In this document: in pieces, positions 62,101 to 64,000 of the stretch
How the letters are laid out: each line of letters opens with the position of its first letter
Numbering within the stretch: position 1 is the stretch's first letter
NCBI GenBank assembly: GCA_905221605.1
Contig: CAJNDS010002634.1
Location: 1,091,546 to 1,155,545, forward strand
From: Symbiodinium natans
Taxonomy: Eukaryota; Sar; Dinophyceae; Suessiales; Symbiodiniaceae
DNA: 64,000 bases
Direction of reading: 5' to 3'
The notes under the pieces: generated by a model
What the model saw: only the letters and a program-made list of their open reading frames with translations
What the model was told of the DNA's origin: nothing
Databases searched by the model: none
Translations under genes and position numbers: made by a program

Positions 62101-63653
62101 TCTGCATCTGCTGCAGAGTTAGGCTGACTGTACTTGCCAACACCTGTTCGAGCAGCCAAATGCCCAGGAGAGGATTCATTAGAAAGAGCTTGCTTGTCTA
62201 TTTGCACCAAGCTTATCTTGACTCATTGCCTTCAAGCTCTTTACGCCGGAGCTCTCCGAGCTTGCCGGTCAGAGGGCACAGCGTTTCTCTGACCGGCAAG
62301 CTCGGAGAGCTTCGGCGTAAGGAGTTTTAAGGCCGTGAGTCAAGATAAGTTGGCACTAATCGACAAGCAAGCCTTCGATTGCCTGAGTGAATTCTCTTCT
62401 GGGCATTTGCGTGAGTAAGTCGTGCATGGTGCAGAAGAGCTGCAGGACGACTTGGGTGCTTGCAGAGCATGGTGTTATGGATAGTGCAGTTTTGACGCTA
62501 GTCTCGGCCCTGCCGGGGCTTACGGTTTCATGAGCACCGGCGGTCGCAGGGGCGGCCCAGCTGGTCGAAACACCTCGGCCGCTGTACGCCGAGTTCCATG
62601 ACGACGGCAGCTTCCACATCAAGGTGAAAGAGACATCCCTACAAATGGGGTGCCGCCCTGCAGCCTAAACCCTGAACATGAGTATGAGGGCCAAACGAGG
62701 TCTGGGCGACCCCCTCATCTGATCCTATCGGTGTCTCGCTGTCGCTTAAAAGCAGGTTCCAAGAGGCGGAGCCCATGGAGATGAGAGGGGAGACGTGTCC
62801 AAATGAGGTGAAGTTGGAGCTCCCCTTGGAAGCCGGGGTTAGGGTTTAGGGTTTAGGGTTTAGGGTTTAGGGTTTCGGGTTTCGGGTTTAGGGCGGAGCA
62901 TGCAATGAAGCAAGGGCAGGCTTGTGATGGGTGACCGTGTCACAGAAGCCACTTCCCGAATCCGACCGCTGTCACTACCTTTCAGCAGCCCATGCGGAGA
63001 TCACCTTGGAGCTGCGAAAGACTCCTCATGGACCAGTCGGCTCCGAGTTGAGCCCTCGAAAGCCCGCTGCCCCGTGAAATCTGAGAGTATGGCAGGTATC
63101 ACCCTCTCCCGGGGCAAAGATCGTTGTGTGTGTTACATCTTAAACCCTAAACACAGCAAAGGCCCTACGCCCCAACACCTGAAGGTTTTGTCAGGCCGGT
63201 TCCTTTGGGTTCTACGTGGAACCCCAACCCTAAACCCTAATCCCTTCCCCGTAATATTGAACGCCCCCCCCCCCCCCCCCCCCCCCCCCCCGCCCCAAAA
63301 GAAACTCGGAATGGGTTTTAATATTATTTCTCCAAATAGCTGCGACATGACTGGGAGGGAAGGGAGGGAAGGGAGCTTCAGGATGTTGGTTGGCTTGAGG
63401 ATTTTGCGAGCCCTGAACCCCCTACTTCGGAATAGGGCTTAAAAGGCGGGGGGTCGGTGTCGGCAGGATTTTCCGGAAAGCGTTTTCATTTTTAGGGGTA
63501 CGTTTTAGGAAGAGGGGGAAGGGATTAAATCCTAAAGCCCGTCAGAATCCCCAACCCTAAGCCCTAAACCCTTTACCCCGCCAGGTCTCGGTGGCAGACT
63601 TTGCCTCCTTAGCTGCAGTTGCGGAAGGGAAGGCCCGAACTTCCCCGACATAG
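59160..63653 (+). CDS. seven-exon chain, possible CS-domain (p23/HSP20-like) protein
   Basis: Exons 59160-59226, 60152-60307, 61526-61571, 62550-62623, 62766-62837, 62946-63065 and 63585-63653 join in matching phases (0, 0, 1, 0, 0, 0). Donors are GT except GC at 63066; acceptors are mostly AG|G. The frame reads DRGKPQVAHALHRIWDRMTW, GHVNLDIFCQQFGGPVAVRC, RPSGETLEDCAAKALLKRDP, EIVREALGMGVVYFS, LVETPRPLYAEFHDDGSFHI, AEPMEMRGETCPNEVKLELP, LPESDRCHYLSAAHAEITLE, LRKTPHGPVGSEL and VSVADFASLAAVAEGKARTS to a TAG. The run VKLELPLEAG, then LPESDRCHYLS, then AEITLELRK resembles the end of a CS domain (LDLELFGPIDPEKSKY...VEITLRK). That would suggest a co-chaperone or dynein-assembly type factor. If the sixth exon is last, a stop at 63075 ends the protein. 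Confidence 0.5.
59245..59320 (+). repeat. TTTAGGG array after a donor
   Basis: About 9 units beginning 18 bases after the GTTATA donor at 59227. Confidence 0.95.
60535..60606. repeat. TA-rich microsatellite
   Basis: CACATA and TATATATC units. Confidence 0.95.
61386..61500. repeat. palindromic element family E, copy 3 (inverted), beside an exon
   Basis: CTGCAAGGAGGGCCCCCTAG and AGGGGGCCCCTTGTAGTAG ends; CTGACTACAGTTAGTATAGT inside. It ends 25 bases before the acceptor of the exon at 61526. Confidence 0.9.
62156..62410. repeat. large inverted repeat (255-base hairpin) within an intron
   Basis: Perfect 24-base inner arms at 62251-62274 and 62287-62310 with a 12-base loop. Outside them the similarity continues imperfectly to 62156 and 62410 (AAATGCCCAG against CTGGGCATTT, GCTTGCTTGTC against GACAAGCAAGC, CTTATCTTGACTCA against TGAGTCAAGATAAG). 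Confidence 0.95.
62838..62893 (+). repeat. TTTAGGG array starting at a donor
   Basis: The GT donor of the exon ending at 62837 is the first base pair of a GTTAGGG, GTTTAGGG series. Confidence 0.95.
63264..63291. repeat. poly-C tract
   Basis: About 27 consecutive C inside the last intron of the CS-like gene. Confidence 0.95.
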
Positions 63654-64000
63654 GGCTGAGGGGTTTTTGAGGGAGGGTGTTCATAGGCTTTTCACTTTAG
63701 GGTTTAGGGTTTAGGGTTTAGGGTTTAGGGACAATTGCTCTCGTGGCTCAGTCATGAGTCATGAGTGCTGGGCGGCGGGGGCGATGACGTGACAGTGCCC
63801 GGCATACAAGGGAAGGAAGGGTGTTCATAGGTTTTTAACTTCAGAGTTAGGGGTTTAGGGCTTAGGGTTCAGGGGTTACTGTAGGGTTTAGGGAGGTCTT
63901 AGGTTGGGGGTTTAGAAGGTTTTGGTTTCGAGGTTCATCTCAAGGAGTTTGGACTGAGGTGGCATCCGTTTGGCCCGCGGTGCAAAGAAACGAGGACTCT
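63654..64000. other. window end, TTTAGGG patches, no gene seen
   Basis: TTTAGGG units at 63697-63731 and 63855-63890; mixed unique sequence between, no supportable frame. Confidence 0.5.

Noticed and set aside
1-64000. tRNA, rRNA or snRNA genes
   Set aside because: No cloverleaf B-box pattern or conserved rRNA segment was recognised by eye. A covariance-model scan would be decisive and was not possible here.

Overview
This is a nuclear window from a eukaryote, most likely a dinoflagellate of the Symbiodiniaceae/Suessiales type. Direct evidence: no bacterial operon layout; hundreds of plant-type telomere units (TTTAGGG / CCCTAAA) scattered along the whole window; many short coding islands bounded by AG|G acceptors; introns whose donors are GT, GC or GA; a 22-residue repeat protein of the FNQSLDGVTLPSSLQTL type; and a multi-pass membrane family with ICINQ and WCVFELA motifs. 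From family knowledge, the last two and the relaxed donors are typical of dinoflagellates. Exons were joined by eye using AG acceptors, GT/GC/GA donors and phase agreement, so boundaries may be off by a few bases.

Layout. 0.2-3 kb: exons of one or more unknown genes, including a four-exon phase-matched chain. 3-8 kb: an exon pair separated by a palindromic element, then microsatellites and dispersed elements. 8.2-11.3 kb: an unknown, partly coiled-coil exon chain. 12.1-12.95 kb: an unknown gene. 13.1-22.5 kb: a THUMP-domain RNA (guanine-N2) methyltransferase gene in at least 11 exons, with a complete 722-aa repeat protein gene nested in one intron. 23.6-28.1 kb: scattered exons, a G-rich duplicated block and a 100-base assembly gap. 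29.8-40.8 kb: phase-matched exon chains of unknown function. 41.5-42.2 kb: two exons of another unknown gene. 42.5-45.6 and 47.1-50.5 kb: tandem copies of a membrane protein gene with a TIR-like cytoplasmic fold. 52.3-54.2 kb: unknown exon chain. 54.5-55.4 kb: a calmodulin-like four-EF-hand gene. 55.8-59.1 kb: isolated exons. 59.2-63.7 kb: an exon chain that may encode a CS-domain (p23-like) protein.

Main point. The telomere-like arrays are not randomly oriented. Downstream of an exon, often at the donor itself, the array reads TTTAGGG; upstream of an acceptor it reads CCCTAAA. Many introns therefore carry complementary telomere-type repeats at their two ends. This holds in the introns of the methyltransferase gene, whose exons are identified independently from protein family motifs. 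Short palindromic elements (at least ten families) also sit next to exons, and one (the EF-hand intron) has an intergenic sister copy in the window. Together this looks like a genome in which introns are built from mobile or telomere-like repeats. No tRNA, rRNA, CRISPR or bacterial mobile element was recognised.
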